A stretch of 64,000 nt of DNA from Vogesella margarita (GCF_028548475.1 NZ_JAQQLE010000003.1:186001-250000); one strand, 5' to 3'; positions 26,889-35,748 are shown, counted from the first letter of the stretch. Notes: generated from the letters alone by a model not told the origin. Numbers and translations: made by a program.

Positions 26889-27620
26889 TCACACGTGGCG
26901 GGTCAGGCCGCCATCAACGCGAATGTTCTGACCGGTGATATAGCCGGCATCGTCGGACAGCAGGAAGGCGGCCGTCTTGGCAATCTCGGCCACCGAGCCG
27001 ATGCGCCCCATCGGGATGGTTTCGCAGATGGCCGGATTGTGGTCCAGGCTGTCGATGTAGCCGGGCAGCAGCGCATTCATGCGGATGTTGTTGTCGGCAT
27101 AGCGGTCGGCGTACAGCTTGGTATAGGCAGCCACCGCCGCGCGGTAGGCGCAGGACAGCGGGAACTTCAGCGTCGGCTCGTGGGCGGCAAAGGTGGTGAT
27201 GTTTACCCACGCGCCCTTGCCCTGCTGATGCATCAGCGGCGTCACCAGCCGCGCCATGCGCACCACGCTCAGCAGCATCAGGTCGTGGCCCACTAGCCAG
27301 TCTTCATCGCTGATCTCCAGCAAATCGCCCTTGGGTGGATGGCCGGTGTGGGTCACCACGGCATCGATACGGCCATAGCTATTCACTGCCAGCTGCACCA
27401 GCGCCGCCAGGTCCTGTGGCTCAGTCACCGAACCACTCATACCGACTGCGCCCAGCTCTGCGGCCAACCTTTGTGCGCTTCCGGACGGCGACATCAGCAC
27501 CAGCCGGTAGCCACGGCCGTGCAGCTCGCGGGCGATCGCTTCGCCCATGCCGCGGCCCGCGGCGGTAATGACGGCAACGGGTCGATGGTCATTGCCGGAT
27601 TTGATGGTTTCATTCGTCAT
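26889..27620 (-). CDS. Short-chain dehydrogenase/reductase-like protein lacking the catalytic lysine
   Basis: About 243 residues. The glycine-rich loop is ITAAGRGMGEAIA rather than TGxxxGxG, and NITTFAAHEP corresponds to the catalytic-serine strand. The active-site tyrosine segment reads CAYRAAVAAYTK: the Tyr is present but the residue four positions on is Val instead of the catalytic Lys. LLSDDAGYITGQNIRVDGG at the C terminus is typical. ATG 27620 was preferred because AGGGAG lies 8 bases upstream. Substrate unknown; with the lysine missing it may have a changed mechanism or a non-enzymatic role in the hydroxyproline operon. Confidence 0.8.
   Translation of the reverse strand: MTNETIKSGNDHRPVAVITAAGRGMGEAIARELHGRGYRLVLMSPSGSAQRLAAELGAVGMSGSVTEPQDLAALVQLAVNSYGRIDAVVTHTGHPPKGDLLEISDEDWLVGHDLMLLSVVRMARLVTPLMHQQGKGAWVNITTFAAHEPTLKFPLSCAYRAAVAAYTKLYADRYADNNIRMNALLPGYIDSLDHNPAICETIPMGRIGSVAEIAKTAAFLLSDDAGYITGQNIRVDGGLTRHV
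27459..27470 (+). repeat. TGCGGCCAACCT 12-mer, copy 7
   Basis: Exact copy in the SDR gene, extended to TGCGGCCAACCTTTG. The coding strand reads CAA-AGG-TTG-GCC-GCA in SAQRLAAELG. Confidence 0.75.
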
Positions 27621-27637
27621 TACGCGTACTCCCTGCA

Positions 27638-28876
27638 TTAAAAGCGGTCAACACGGTACGGCGTCATGTCGACAGGCGGCGTCTGCCCGGTGAGCAAATC
27701 AGCCATCAGCCGGGCGGTGGTCGCCGAGTAGGTCAAGCCCAGGTGACCGTGGCCGGCGGCATAAAACACCCCCCCGACCTTGGCAGACGGGCCGATGACC
27801 GGGATGGTGTCCGGCAAGGCCGGGCGGTGTCCCATCCACTCGGACGCACCTTCGGCCTGCAGCTGCGGCAGCGCAATCTGCGCCCGTTTCACCAACACCT
27901 TCGCGCGGCGGTAGTCCGGCGCGGCGTCGAGGCCCGCCAGTTCCACGGTACCGCCGACACGGATGCCACCGGCGGTGGGTGTCACCATGAATGCCTTGGC
28001 CTGCCAGATCAGCGAGTGCTTGAGCGCAATGCCGGGCACCATGATCTGGGTGTGGTAGCCACGCTCGGTTTCCATCGGAATGTTTTCGCCGATCAGCGCG
28101 GACAGCCGGCCGGTATAGGCGCCGGCGGCCAGTACCAGTTCGCTGCATTCGATGCGCTGCCCGTTGTCCAGCACCACGGCACGCACCTGGCCGTTCACGG
28201 TATCGATGTCGCTGACCGCCCCCTGCCGTACCAGGCCGCCCATCTGCTGGAAGGTGGCCACCAGTGCCAGTACCAGCTGGTACGGGTCGCGAACGAACTT
28301 GTTGGTCGGGAACAGCACTGCCTTGCTGATAACCGACGAGATGGCCGGCTCCAGTTCGCGCAGCTCTTCGCGGCCAACCTCGCGGGTGTGGAAGCCGAAG
28401 CGGTTCGATAGCTCGATATGCTCAAGGTCTGCCGCGTATTCGGCATCGTTGGCATACAGGCTCAGGCAGCCGTTTTCACTCAGTGCATCCGACATACCCA
28501 ACGCCTCCAGCATCGGCAGCAGATCGTCGTAGACCCGGCGGCACAGCACCGCGCCGGCCTGCTCCAGCTCGGCTACTTTTGATGGCCGCCCGGCAGCGAG
28601 AAAGCGCAGCATCCACGGCAGCAGCTTGGGCGCGTAGCCTGGGCGCAGGCGAATCGGCCCTTCCGGATCGGTCAGCCAGCCCGGGATCTTGGCCCAGGTA
28701 CTGGGCCGTGAAATGGGCGGAAACTCGGTTACCGCGATGCTGGCCATATTGCCAAACGACGCCCCACGCCCCGGGGTATCCCGGTCCACCAGCACCACAT
28801 CCTTGCCCCGTCGCTTAAGCTCAAAGGCAATGGCCGCCCCGACAATACCCGCACCTACAACCACCGTACGACTCAT
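27638..28876 (-). CDS. FAD-dependent D-amino acid (D-hydroxyproline) dehydrogenase, DadA-like
   Basis: 412 residues. The N-terminal FAD dinucleotide motif is VVVGAGIVGAAIAFELKRRG. The DAO-family C terminus has GHRPALPDTIPVIGPS and FYAAGHGHLGLTYSATTARL, which contact the flavin. Of the D-amino-acid dehydrogenase type, it would oxidise cis-4-hydroxy-D-proline, the epimerase product, to 1-pyrroline-4-hydroxy-2-carboxylate and pass electrons to the respiratory chain. Substrate is assigned from the neighbouring epimerase and deaminase. It ends just before the SDR ribosome site; co-transcription is clear. Confidence 0.88.
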   Translation of the reverse strand: MSRTVVVGAGIVGAAIAFELKRRGKDVVLVDRDTPGRGASFGNMASIAVTEFPPISRPSTWAKIPGWLTDPEGPIRLRPGYAPKLLPWMLRFLAAGRPSKVAELEQAGAVLCRRVYDDLLPMLEALGMSDALSENGCLSLYANDAEYAADLEHIELSNRFGFHTREVGREELRELEPAISSVISKAVLFPTNKFVRDPYQLVLALVATFQQMGGLVRQGAVSDIDTVNGQVRAVVLDNGQRIECSELVLAAGAYTGRLSALIGENIPMETERGYHTQIMVPGIALKHSLIWQAKAFMVTPTAGGIRVGGTVELAGLDAAPDYRRAKVLVKRAQIALPQLQAEGASEWMGHRPALPDTIPVIGPSAKVGGVFYAAGHGHLGLTYSATTARLMADLLTGQTPPVDMTPYRVDRF

Positions 28877-28911
28877 GTTGATTACCCTTCCAGTCCGCTA
28901 GCGTCTGCCGC

Positions 28912-29913
28912 TCAATCAATCAGGAAGCCGTCTGCATACGGCTCGTTGCTGTCCACGAAAATGGTATTCAGCGCCGTGACATAGGCCTGCCCTTCCACGC
29001 TGGGGCGCACGCCCTGCAGCGGGCCGACCTGCACCTCCTGCTCGATGCGGCCAATGAAGCGGCCACCGGTCAAGCTCTGGTGCACGAATTGCTGGCCCAT
29101 CTTGAGCAGGCCCTTGCTGGCCCGCTGCGCCACCCGCGCCGAGGTGCCGGTGCCGCAGGGCGAGCGGTCCACCAGATGGTCGCCGGCAATCACCACGATG
29201 CGATTGTTGTACTCGCCGCTCTCGTCCGGCCCACTCCACAGGCAATGTTGCAGGCCCTTGATCGAGGCGATTTCCGGGTGTTTAACCTCCACCGCCTTAT
29301 TCACCGCCTGCTGCACGGCGCGACCGTAGCTCAGCAGTTCGGCAATGGAGAAGTCCGTGATGTCGCGGAAGTTCGGCTGCTGCTCGACGATGGCGTAGAA
29401 GTTGCCGCCATAGGCCACATCTACCTTCAGCGCGCCAAGACCGGCAATATCGATCTCCACGCCCTGGTACAGCAAGAAGGACGGCACATTGGTGAACTTG
29501 ACCGACTTGACCTTGTTGCCAACCAGCTCGTAGTTGGCCTCCACCAGCCCGGCCGGAGTTTCCACCCGTACTACGCCCGGCGTTTTCGGATGCACCAGCC
29601 CGTGTTCGATGGCAAAGGTCACCGAGCCGATGGTGGCGTGGCCACACATGGGCAGGGATGCCGAGGTCTCGATGAAGATCAGCCCCATGTCGAAATCGTC
29701 GGACGATGGCGGGTACAGCAGAGTGCCGGACATGAAGGCATGTCCGCGCGGCTCCATGGTGAGCGCGGTACGGATCCAGTCGAAGTGCTGCATGAAATAC
29801 TCGCGCTTCTCGGCCTGGTTATTACCCTTTAGATAGGGCGCACCACCCACCACCATCCTTACCGGCATGCCCGCCGTATGTCCGTCGATACAGAAAAATG
29901 TGTGCCGCGCCAT
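28912..29913 (-). CDS. 4-hydroxyproline 2-epimerase (proline racemase family, Cys/Cys)
   Basis: 333 residues. Both catalytic cysteines are present: PMCGHATIGS near residue 88 and VDRSPCGTGTSAR near residue 250. This pair marks racemases/epimerases rather than dehydratases. It is predicted to convert trans-4-hydroxy-L-proline (from collagen or plant cell-wall extensins) to cis-4-hydroxy-D-proline, the first step of the pathway encoded here. The neighbouring DapA-family and DadA-like genes make a hydroxyproline substrate much more likely than proline. The ribosome site before the ATG is weak (GGAT). Confidence 0.9.
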   Translation of the reverse strand: MARHTFFCIDGHTAGMPVRMVVGGAPYLKGNNQAEKREYFMQHFDWIRTALTMEPRGHAFMSGTLLYPPSSDDFDMGLIFIETSASLPMCGHATIGSVTFAIEHGLVHPKTPGVVRVETPAGLVEANYELVGNKVKSVKFTNVPSFLLYQGVEIDIAGLGALKVDVAYGGNFYAIVEQQPNFRDITDFSIAELLSYGRAVQQAVNKAVEVKHPEIASIKGLQHCLWSGPDESGEYNNRIVVIAGDHLVDRSPCGTGTSARVAQRASKGLLKMGQQFVHQSLTGGRFIGRIEQEVQVGPLQGVRPSVEGQAYVTALNTIFVDSNEPYADGFLID

Positions 29914-29934
29914 GGTTTATCCATTCATAGTGAA

Positions 29935-29960
29935 GATGGGCGACCATACGGCCGCCCATC
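29935..29960 (-). other. Intercistronic hairpin GATGGGCG / CGCCCATC
   Basis: Perfect 8-base arms (29935-29942, 29953-29960) in the 54-base gap between the deaminase and epimerase genes. With no clear T-tract it may tune expression of the downstream genes relative to the transporter genes. Confidence 0.45.
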
Positions 29961-29967
29961 GGATTGC

Positions 29968-30843
29968 TTACTCGGAGAGGGCAGAGAATGCCTGCTTCAG
30001 ATCTTCTTTTTCCGCAGCCGACAGCGGCAGCAGCGGACGGCGGGTTTCGCCTACCGGGAAGCCCACCAGTTCGCAGCCGTACTTCACCTTCTGTACGAAC
30101 TTGCCGGACTCCAGGCTGGCCATGACCGGGAACATCTTGCGCATTTCGTCCTGCGCACCCAGCAGGTCGCCGGCATTGAACTTGTTATAGAAGCTGACTA
30201 CCGGGTCGATCATGAAGTTGGCCGGGCCGCAGATCCAGCTGGTGGCGCCCCACATGAAGAAGTCCAGCGCCTGGTCATCGCTACCGCAAGACAGCTGGTA
30301 CTTGTCGCCATAACGCTTGTTGATTTCGATGGCGCGCAGCAGGTTGCCGCTGCTTTCCTTGATGGCGATAACGCGTGGGTTGTCGGCGAAGGCATCCATG
30401 GTTTCAAAGCCGACCTCCACACCAACGCGTGGTGGGTAGTTGTACAGCACCAGCTCCACGTCCACCGCATCCAGTACCGCGTCGTAGTGGGCAATCAGCT
30501 CTTCCTGGGTCGGCAGCGCGTAGTACGGAGGCGCCAGCAATACCGCGTCGTAGCCCATCTTCTTGGCAGTTTCGGTATTGGCGATCACATCGCGGGTAGA
30601 ACCCGAGTTGGTGCCGGCAATCAGCAGTGCGCGGTCACCGACTACTTCTTTGACACAGCGCAGCACGTCGGCACGCTCGGCTGCGGTCATGGCGTAGTAT
30701 TCGCCAGTCGAACCCAGCGGCACAAAACCGTGCACACCACGTGCAAGCTGGTACTCGACCAGTTTCTCCAGGGTTTTGAAATCAATATCACCATTCTGAT
30801 CAAACGGTGTAACCAGTGCCGGAATAATACCTTTCAGTTCCAT
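29968..30843 (-). CDS. DapA-family 1-pyrroline-4-hydroxy-2-carboxylate deaminase
   Basis: 291 residues, dihydrodipicolinate synthase/N-acetylneuraminate lyase TIM barrel. GSTGEYYAMT (pyruvate-binding loop), LYNYPPRVGVEV with the catalytic tyrosine near residue 137, and the Schiff-base lysine in VIAIKESSGN near residue 165. In hydroxyproline operons this family member removes ammonia and water from pyrroline hydroxycarboxylate to yield 2-oxoglutarate semialdehyde. It is the first catabolic gene after the importer genes; a strong AGGAGT ribosome site precedes ATG. Confidence 0.9.
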   Translation of the reverse strand: MELKGIIPALVTPFDQNGDIDFKTLEKLVEYQLARGVHGFVPLGSTGEYYAMTAAERADVLRCVKEVVGDRALLIAGTNSGSTRDVIANTETAKKMGYDAVLLAPPYYALPTQEELIAHYDAVLDAVDVELVLYNYPPRVGVEVGFETMDAFADNPRVIAIKESSGNLLRAIEINKRYGDKYQLSCGSDDQALDFFMWGATSWICGPANFMIDPVVSFYNKFNAGDLLGAQDEMRKMFPVMASLESGKFVQKVKYGCELVGFPVGETRRPLLPLSAAEKEDLKQAFSALSE

Positions 30844-30909
30844 CGACTATAACTCCTGTAATTAACACAACTACCTACCCTGTTTTAAAACAAGGCTCTT
30901 GAAAACCCG

Positions 30910-31575
30910 TCAGATTGCCAGTTTGGCCAGCATTTTTCTCTCAACCACAGTCACTGCGCGGGTAAGCGGGAAAGCTACCACGAAGTAAATCAGCGCCACC
31001 ATGGTCAGCACTTCCACCGGTCTGGCGATATTGCTGGAGATGTTTTGTCCAACAAACATCAGGTCCGCCATGCCCACCGCCGATACCAGCGCACTTTCCT
31101 TGAACAGACTGACAAAGTTGGAAAGCAGTGTGGGAATCGCCCGTAATATTGCCTGCGGCAAAATTACGTACAGCACTTGCGATATCCGGGACAAACCCAG
31201 CGCAATACAGGCATCGATTTCTTCCTTGCGGATCGATTTAAGCGATGCGCGGAATGTCTCGCTGGTAATGGCCCCGGTATAAAGTGTCAGTGAAAGCGTG
31301 GCAGCAACAAAATTCGAGATATCCGTGCCGATTGCAATTGGCAAACAGAAGAAAAACCAGAACAGTTGAATCAGTACCGGCGTGCCGCGGAAAAACTCCA
31401 CATACAGGGTACTGATCCAGCGCAACGGTTTGATCGACGACACCCGGGCCAGGCTCACGAAAAACCCGAGTGCACTGCCAGCTGCCGCACACAGCAGCGT
31501 CAGCTTCAGCGTCAGCCCCAGCCCCTGGAGAAGTGCCTGCCAATAACCCAGTACAATCGAAAAGTCGTAGGTCAT
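30910..31575 (-). CDS. Polar amino acid ABC transporter permease (HisM/GlnP family)
   Basis: 221 residues with about five membrane helices. The inner-membrane-component EAA loop reads EIDACIALGLSRISQVLYVILPQA near residue 125. A second permease of the same family precedes it 12 bases away, so the importer uses a heterodimeric channel. In the hydroxyproline operon the cargo is probably hydroxyproline or a related imino acid. A good AAAGGAG site lies before the ATG. Confidence 0.9.
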   Translation of the reverse strand: MTYDFSIVLGYWQALLQGLGLTLKLTLLCAAAGSALGFFVSLARVSSIKPLRWISTLYVEFFRGTPVLIQLFWFFFCLPIAIGTDISNFVAATLSLTLYTGAITSETFRASLKSIRKEEIDACIALGLSRISQVLYVILPQAILRAIPTLLSNFVSLFKESALVSAVGMADLMFVGQNISSNIARPVEVLTMVALIYFVVAFPLTRAVTVVERKMLAKLAI

Positions 31576-31587
31576 GTTTGCGCTCCT

Positions 31588-32256
31588 TTAGCGGCTGGCC
31601 ACTTCCCTGCGCCGCTCAATGGCTTGCACCAGCTGGGCGATAGGGAAGGAAATGGCAAAGTAAATGACGGCAATCAGGGTGAAAGTCTCAATCGGCCGGT
31701 AGGTGGTGGTTGCCAAGGCCTTGCCCTGATACATCAAGTCCTGAATCGCCACGATCGCCACCAGTGCCGTCTGCTGGAAGATGCCGATACCGTTGGTAAT
31801 CAGCACCGGTACCGAGGAGCGAACCGCATGCGGCAGCACGACATAAAGCACGCGTTGCAGCGGGCTCAATCCCAGCGCGATACCCGCATCGTGTTGCTCC
31901 TTCGGCACGGACTGGATTGCGGCACGGTAGGCCTCCGCATTGAATGCCGTCAGGTTCAGGCCCAGTGCCAGAATCCCCATCGTGATCGACTCCAGATAGA
32001 CATCAAACAGGATAGGCACACAGTAGAAAAACCAGATGATCTGGATAATGGCGGGCGTACAGCGGAAAAACTCCACAAACAACATGGCCGGAATACGCAC
32101 TACCTTCAGCTTGCTCATGACCAGCAGTGCGACGATAAAACCGAACGTCACGCCGATAAGGTTGGCCGCAATAGTGAGTTCGACGGTTATTCTCAAACCA
32201 TCCAGCAACTCGTCGTAGCCTTGGGATAGGCCGGAAAAATCAAAACTGTAAGACAT
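31588..32256 (-). CDS. Polar amino acid ABC transporter permease
   Basis: 222 residues, with the EAA loop in EQHDAGIALGLSPLQRVLYVVLPHA. ATG 32256 has AGGTGA 6 bases upstream; an in-frame GTG at 32265 lies within that region and was rejected. Partner of the downstream permease gene. Confidence 0.9.
   Translation of the reverse strand: MSYSFDFSGLSQGYDELLDGLRITVELTIAANLIGVTFGFIVALLVMSKLKVVRIPAMLFVEFFRCTPAIIQIIWFFYCVPILFDVYLESITMGILALGLNLTAFNAEAYRAAIQSVPKEQHDAGIALGLSPLQRVLYVVLPHAVRSSVPVLITNGIGIFQQTALVAIVAIQDLMYQGKALATTTYRPIETFTLIAVIYFAISFPIAQLVQAIERRREVASR
32159..32170 (-). repeat. TGCGGCCAACCT 12-mer, copy 8
   Basis: Exact copy on the minus strand inside the permease gene, read Ala-Ala-Asn-Leu in TIAANLIGV, i.e. 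within a membrane helix. Confidence 0.75.
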
Positions 32257-32274
32257 TTGATTCACCTATCGCTG

Positions 32275-33120
32275 CTAGATATGGAAAACCCGGTTCAGGA
32301 ATTCCCGTGTTCTTTCATGCTTCGGCGCATTGAATATTTCATCGGGAGTCCCCTCTTCCACCACCACGCCACCGGCACAGAAAACCACTCGCGAAGCGAT
32401 ATTTTTTGCGAACCACATATCGTGAGTCACAATCATCATCGGCATGCCCTGCTCGGCAAGCTGCATGATGACCTGCTCCACTTCCGCCACCAGTTCCGGA
32501 TCGAGTGCGGAGGTCACTTCATCGAACAGCATCAGCTTCGGGTCCAGCATCAGGGCGCGCGCAATGGCAACACGCTGCTTCTGGCCACCGGACAGCTGAT
32601 TGGGATACGCATTGGCTTTGGCGCCCAGGCCAAAACGCGTCAGCAAGGCCATGCCCCGTTCTTCGGCGGAGGCATTGCTTTCGCCGCGCACTTTTCTTGG
32701 TGCCAGCGTCAGGTTCTGCAGAATCGTCAGGTGGGGAAACAGGGTGTAATGCTGGAACACCATGCCAATCTGTTTGCGCACGTCCAGATTGATCTTGGTT
32801 TTCTGCTTGCTTTCGTCGGCGCAGATATATTCCTGGCCGGCAAAGTTGACCGAGCCGCTATTGACTTCTTCCAGGCCCATCATTACCCGCAGCAGGGTGC
32901 TTTTACCGCCGCCACTTGGCCCGATGACAACCAGGCGTTCGCCCGCCGCCATATCCAGATTCAGGCCCTTCAGTACCTGCACAGTAGGGCTATAGCTTTT
33001 GTGCAGATTGCTGATGCGCACCAGTGGTTGACCCGATACGCCTGCTGCAGCGGTTTTGTACTGACTGCCGGCAGTGGCAAATTCCTGCGTTGCGGTTTTA
33101 TTGCTCATGATCTTGTTCAT
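32275..33120 (-). CDS. Polar amino acid ABC transporter ATP-binding protein
   Basis: About 281 residues. Walker A GPSGGGKST, signature LSGGQKQRVAIARAL, Walker B LMLFDEVTSALD and the switch histidine in THDM are all intact. The start was set at ATG 33120; longer frames run into the binding-protein gene. It carries a 30-residue low-complexity N-terminal extension before the HKSYSPTVQVLKG strand, so a slightly later start is possible. Confidence 0.9.
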   Translation of the reverse strand: MNKIMSNKTATQEFATAGSQYKTAAAGVSGQPLVRISNLHKSYSPTVQVLKGLNLDMAAGERLVVIGPSGGGKSTLLRVMMGLEEVNSGSVNFAGQEYICADESKQKTKINLDVRKQIGMVFQHYTLFPHLTILQNLTLAPRKVRGESNASAEERGMALLTRFGLGAKANAYPNQLSGGQKQRVAIARALMLDPKLMLFDEVTSALDPELVAEVEQVIMQLAEQGMPMMIVTHDMWFAKNIASRVVFCAGGVVVEEGTPDEIFNAPKHERTREFLNRVFHI

Positions 33121-33190
33121 AGTCGTTACAACCTCTTTACTACGAAGGTGCCGGGCAAATGCTGCGGCACGCAGCATTTGCCCCTCTGCT

Positions 33191-34033
33191 TTACTTGCCG
33201 GAGGCAAGCGTCTCTTGCACTGCCTTCTTGATCAGAGCGTTGACGTAGCCGGAGGAAACCTTTTTCTTCAGATAGGCGTTCAGCATGGCGACATCGTCAG
33301 GGCTGGTATTCTTGCGAATGCCGAATGCCACTTCCTGTTTGGCCAGGGCCGGATTGGGAACAAAGGTCTTGGCCCAGTCGCCATGGGATTCAGAGAAGAT
33401 CCAGTTGGTATCGGAGGCATCGGCGATGAAGTCCGCGCGACGCGAGCTCACGGCCATACGGGTCTCGTCGATACCAGGCAGGCGCATGATCTGTGCTTGC
33501 TTAAGCACCGCGGAAACGGCCTTGTCCTGCGAGGTGCCAGACATTACCGCCACCACAGCACCCGGCTTGTCGATATCGGCAATCGAAACCAGCTTCTTGC
33601 CGACCTTGGGGTTGGTCTTGTTGTAAACGAAGGACACTTCGTAGTTGGAAGCGGCAGAAGAGAAGCCGATGGCTTTTGCACGCTCGGGAGTGTTGTTCAG
33701 CGCGACGGACATGTCCCACTTGTTCGCCTGCAGACCGGCAACGATGTTGTCCCAGGTGGTATCGACGAACTGGACTTTCACCTTCAGTACGTTCTGGCCG
33801 AAATCGCGACACAGATCGGCAAAAAAGCCACTGTAATTGCCGGTCATCGGATCGCGCATCACGTACGGCGGCGCCACAGCCGCACCACAGCGCAGCACAC
33901 CGGCCTTCTTGACGTTGGCCCATAGCGGCTCGACCTCCTCCGCCTTTGCAAAACCGGAAGCACCTAGCGCGATGGCGATGGCAGCGATGGCCGAGGTGCG
34001 CTTGAACATTTTGCGTGCAGCTACTTGGTACAT
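33191..34033 (-). CDS. Periplasmic amino acid-binding protein of the ABC importer
   Basis: 280 residues, with a signal peptide (KRTSAIAAIAIALGASGFAKA, cleaved before EEVEP). SBP_bac_3 fold: LRCGAAVAPPYVMRDPMTGNYSGFFADLCR is the characteristic first ligand-binding segment. ATG 34033 has an AGGAGA site 7 bases upstream. It is the first gene of the minus-strand hydroxyproline operon, facing a GntR regulator across a 257-base control region. Ligand inferred as hydroxyproline or a related amino acid. Confidence 0.9.
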   Translation of the reverse strand: MYQVAARKMFKRTSAIAAIAIALGASGFAKAEEVEPLWANVKKAGVLRCGAAVAPPYVMRDPMTGNYSGFFADLCRDFGQNVLKVKVQFVDTTWDNIVAGLQANKWDMSVALNNTPERAKAIGFSSAASNYEVSFVYNKTNPKVGKKLVSIADIDKPGAVVAVMSGTSQDKAVSAVLKQAQIMRLPGIDETRMAVSSRRADFIADASDTNWIFSESHGDWAKTFVPNPALAKQEVAFGIRKNTSPDDVAMLNAYLKKKVSSGYVNALIKKAVQETLASGK

Positions 34034-34113
34034 AGTTGCTTCTCCTAACTCGTTTGTAGATAGATCCACACCTGCCGGTGTGTCTGGGCTAACAACTAGC
34101 TTTTATTTGTTAT

Positions 34114-34201
34114 TGTCGACATCGTGACGACAATGTGACGACGATTGATTTTTACCGCAGGCAATCTCATGGTGTCAACACTAAAATACACAGTGTCGAC
34201 A
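34114..34201. promoter_or_regulatory. Predicted operator array TGTC(G/A)ACA in the divergent control region
   Basis: Three copies of the palindrome-like octamer: TGTCGACA at 34114-34121, TGTCAACA at 34173-34180, TGTCGACA at 34194-34201. They lie between the binding-protein gene and the divergent FCD-type GntR gene. GntR/FCD regulators bind short palindromes of this kind, so these are the likely sites for the adjacent regulator controlling both directions. Confidence 0.6.
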
Positions 34202-34290
34202 AGTGTGTGGTTTTGGTACTATAGCTAGAGAGGTGTCAGCAGCATGGGGCTGTTTGTGACAGGCTTGAGGCACTACCGAAGGAGACCAGG

Positions 34291-35016
34291 ATGGAAATCG
34301 ACACCAAACGCACGAAGGGTTCAAGCTCCAGAAACGTGTACGACGCGCTGCGTACCGAGATACTGGAGCTGAAGCTGCCACCGGGGCAGCTACTGGATGA
34401 GACCAGCCTCGCCGACCGCTTCGAGCTGTCGCGCTCCCCGATCCGCGAAGCGCTGATCCGCCTGGCGGCGGACAATCTGGTGGTGACCCTGCCCAACCGC
34501 AGCACCATCGTGGCACCGCTGGAAATCTCCGCCTTCCCCAAATACGTGGAGGCGCTGAGCATCGCGCAACGAATCTGCACCCGGCTCGCCGCGGAGCTGC
34601 GCAGCGAACAGGATTTGCTGATCATCGCGAAACGGCAGAAGCAGTTTGAAGCCGCCGTCCGCTCCGGCGACCACCTGGCGATGTCGGAAACGAACAAGAA
34701 TTTCCATCTGGCTATCGCGGAAGCTGGCCGCAACCCTTATCTCACCGCGTTCTATGACCGGCTGCTGGATGAGGGCCGCCGCATGCTGCACCTGCATTTC
34801 GAATATCTGGAAAGGACCAATGACGGGTATCTGCTGACCGACGAGCATTCGCAGTTGCTGGAAGCCATCCGCGACCAGGATGTGGAGTTGGCGGACCGCC
34901 TGGCCATGGATCACACCCGCCAGTTCCGTGACAACTTCCTGCACTTCATGAAAGAGAACTACGCCAGCGATATGAATCTTGGTCTCGACATGCTGAGCGG
35001 CATTGCCCTTAGTTGA
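34291..35016 (+). CDS. GntR-family regulator with FCD effector domain
   Basis: 241 residues. Winged helix-turn-helix at about 12-75 (ADRFELSRSPIREALIRLAADNLV is the classic recognition segment) and an all-helical FCD domain (about 90-225), with candidate metal-binding histidines in NKNFHLAIAEAGRNP and a later DEHSQLLEAI. It is divergent from the ABC importer/hydroxyproline operon and followed by the AzlCD genes, so it probably represses one or both in the absence of substrate. A strong AAGGAGA site precedes ATG. Confidence 0.9.
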   Translation: MEIDTKRTKGSSSRNVYDALRTEILELKLPPGQLLDETSLADRFELSRSPIREALIRLAADNLVVTLPNRSTIVAPLEISAFPKYVEALSIAQRICTRLAAELRSEQDLLIIAKRQKQFEAAVRSGDHLAMSETNKNFHLAIAEAGRNPYLTAFYDRLLDEGRRMLHLHFEYLERTNDGYLLTDEHSQLLEAIRDQDVELADRLAMDHTRQFRDNFLHFMKENYASDMNLGLDMLSGIALS

Positions 35017-35037
35017 ATTTCGCTTATCCGTTGCGAC

Positions 35038-35748
35038 ATGAATAAACAGTCTTTCTGGCATGCGGCGCGAGCCGGAATGCGGGACTACACGCCACCTGCC
35101 ATTGGTCTGCTGCCCTGGGCTACCGCTACCGGCATGGCCATGCACGGCGCCGGGCTTTCGTTTGCCGAATCAATGGGCATGAGCATCATCGTGTATGGCG
35201 CCACCGCACAGCTTGGCACTTTGCCCTTGCTGGTCAGCGGCGCATCGTACTGGCTGATTTTCTGCACCGCCCTGATCCTGAACCTGCGCTTTCTTATCTT
35301 CAGTGCCACCCTGTCACCGGTCTTTTCCGGAACCCGGCGCAGAGTCCGCTGCCTGGCCGGCTACCTGATGAGCGATGGCGTGATGGCGGCCTTTTCCGCC
35401 AGGCTACTGGCCGAGCCGGACAAGGACAAAAGACTGGGACTGTATTTTGGGCCGTCGCTCATGAACTGGGTGATCTGGCAGCTTTTCACCGTGATCGGCA
35501 TCCTCGCCGGTGCCTCGCTTCCGGGTCACTGGCCGATCGGCTTTCTGGCCACCATTTCGCTGCTCACCCTGACTACCCCGATGGTCAGTAATATGCCGAT
35601 GGCCGCAGCGGCCGCCGTCACCGCCGCCGTCCTGATCGTGCTGCACACCCTGCCGTTCCGGCTCGGCTTCCTGCTGGCGATCATAGCCGGCATGCTGGCG
35701 GGCTATGTTGTGGAGCAATACAGCCGGAAGGATCGACATGCTGCATGA
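35038..35748 (+). CDS. azlC: AzlC-family branched-chain amino acid exporter, large subunit
   Basis: 236 residues, hydrophobic, about seven or eight predicted helices. LLPWATATGMAMHGAGLS and FCTALILNLRFLIFSATLSP match the AzlC family (NLR(H/F) region). AzlC pairs with a small AzlD partner, and the azlD-like gene here overlaps it. AzlCD exports branched-chain amino acids and analogues. In this place it may relieve overload of amino acids during catabolism, under the GntR gene 21 bases upstream. Confidence 0.87.
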   Translation: MNKQSFWHAARAGMRDYTPPAIGLLPWATATGMAMHGAGLSFAESMGMSIIVYGATAQLGTLPLLVSGASYWLIFCTALILNLRFLIFSATLSPVFSGTRRRVRCLAGYLMSDGVMAAFSARLLAEPDKDKRLGLYFGPSLMNWVIWQLFTVIGILAGASLPGHWPIGFLATISLLTLTTPMVSNMPMAAAAAVTAAVLIVLHTLPFRLGFLLAIIAGMLAGYVVEQYSRKDRHAA

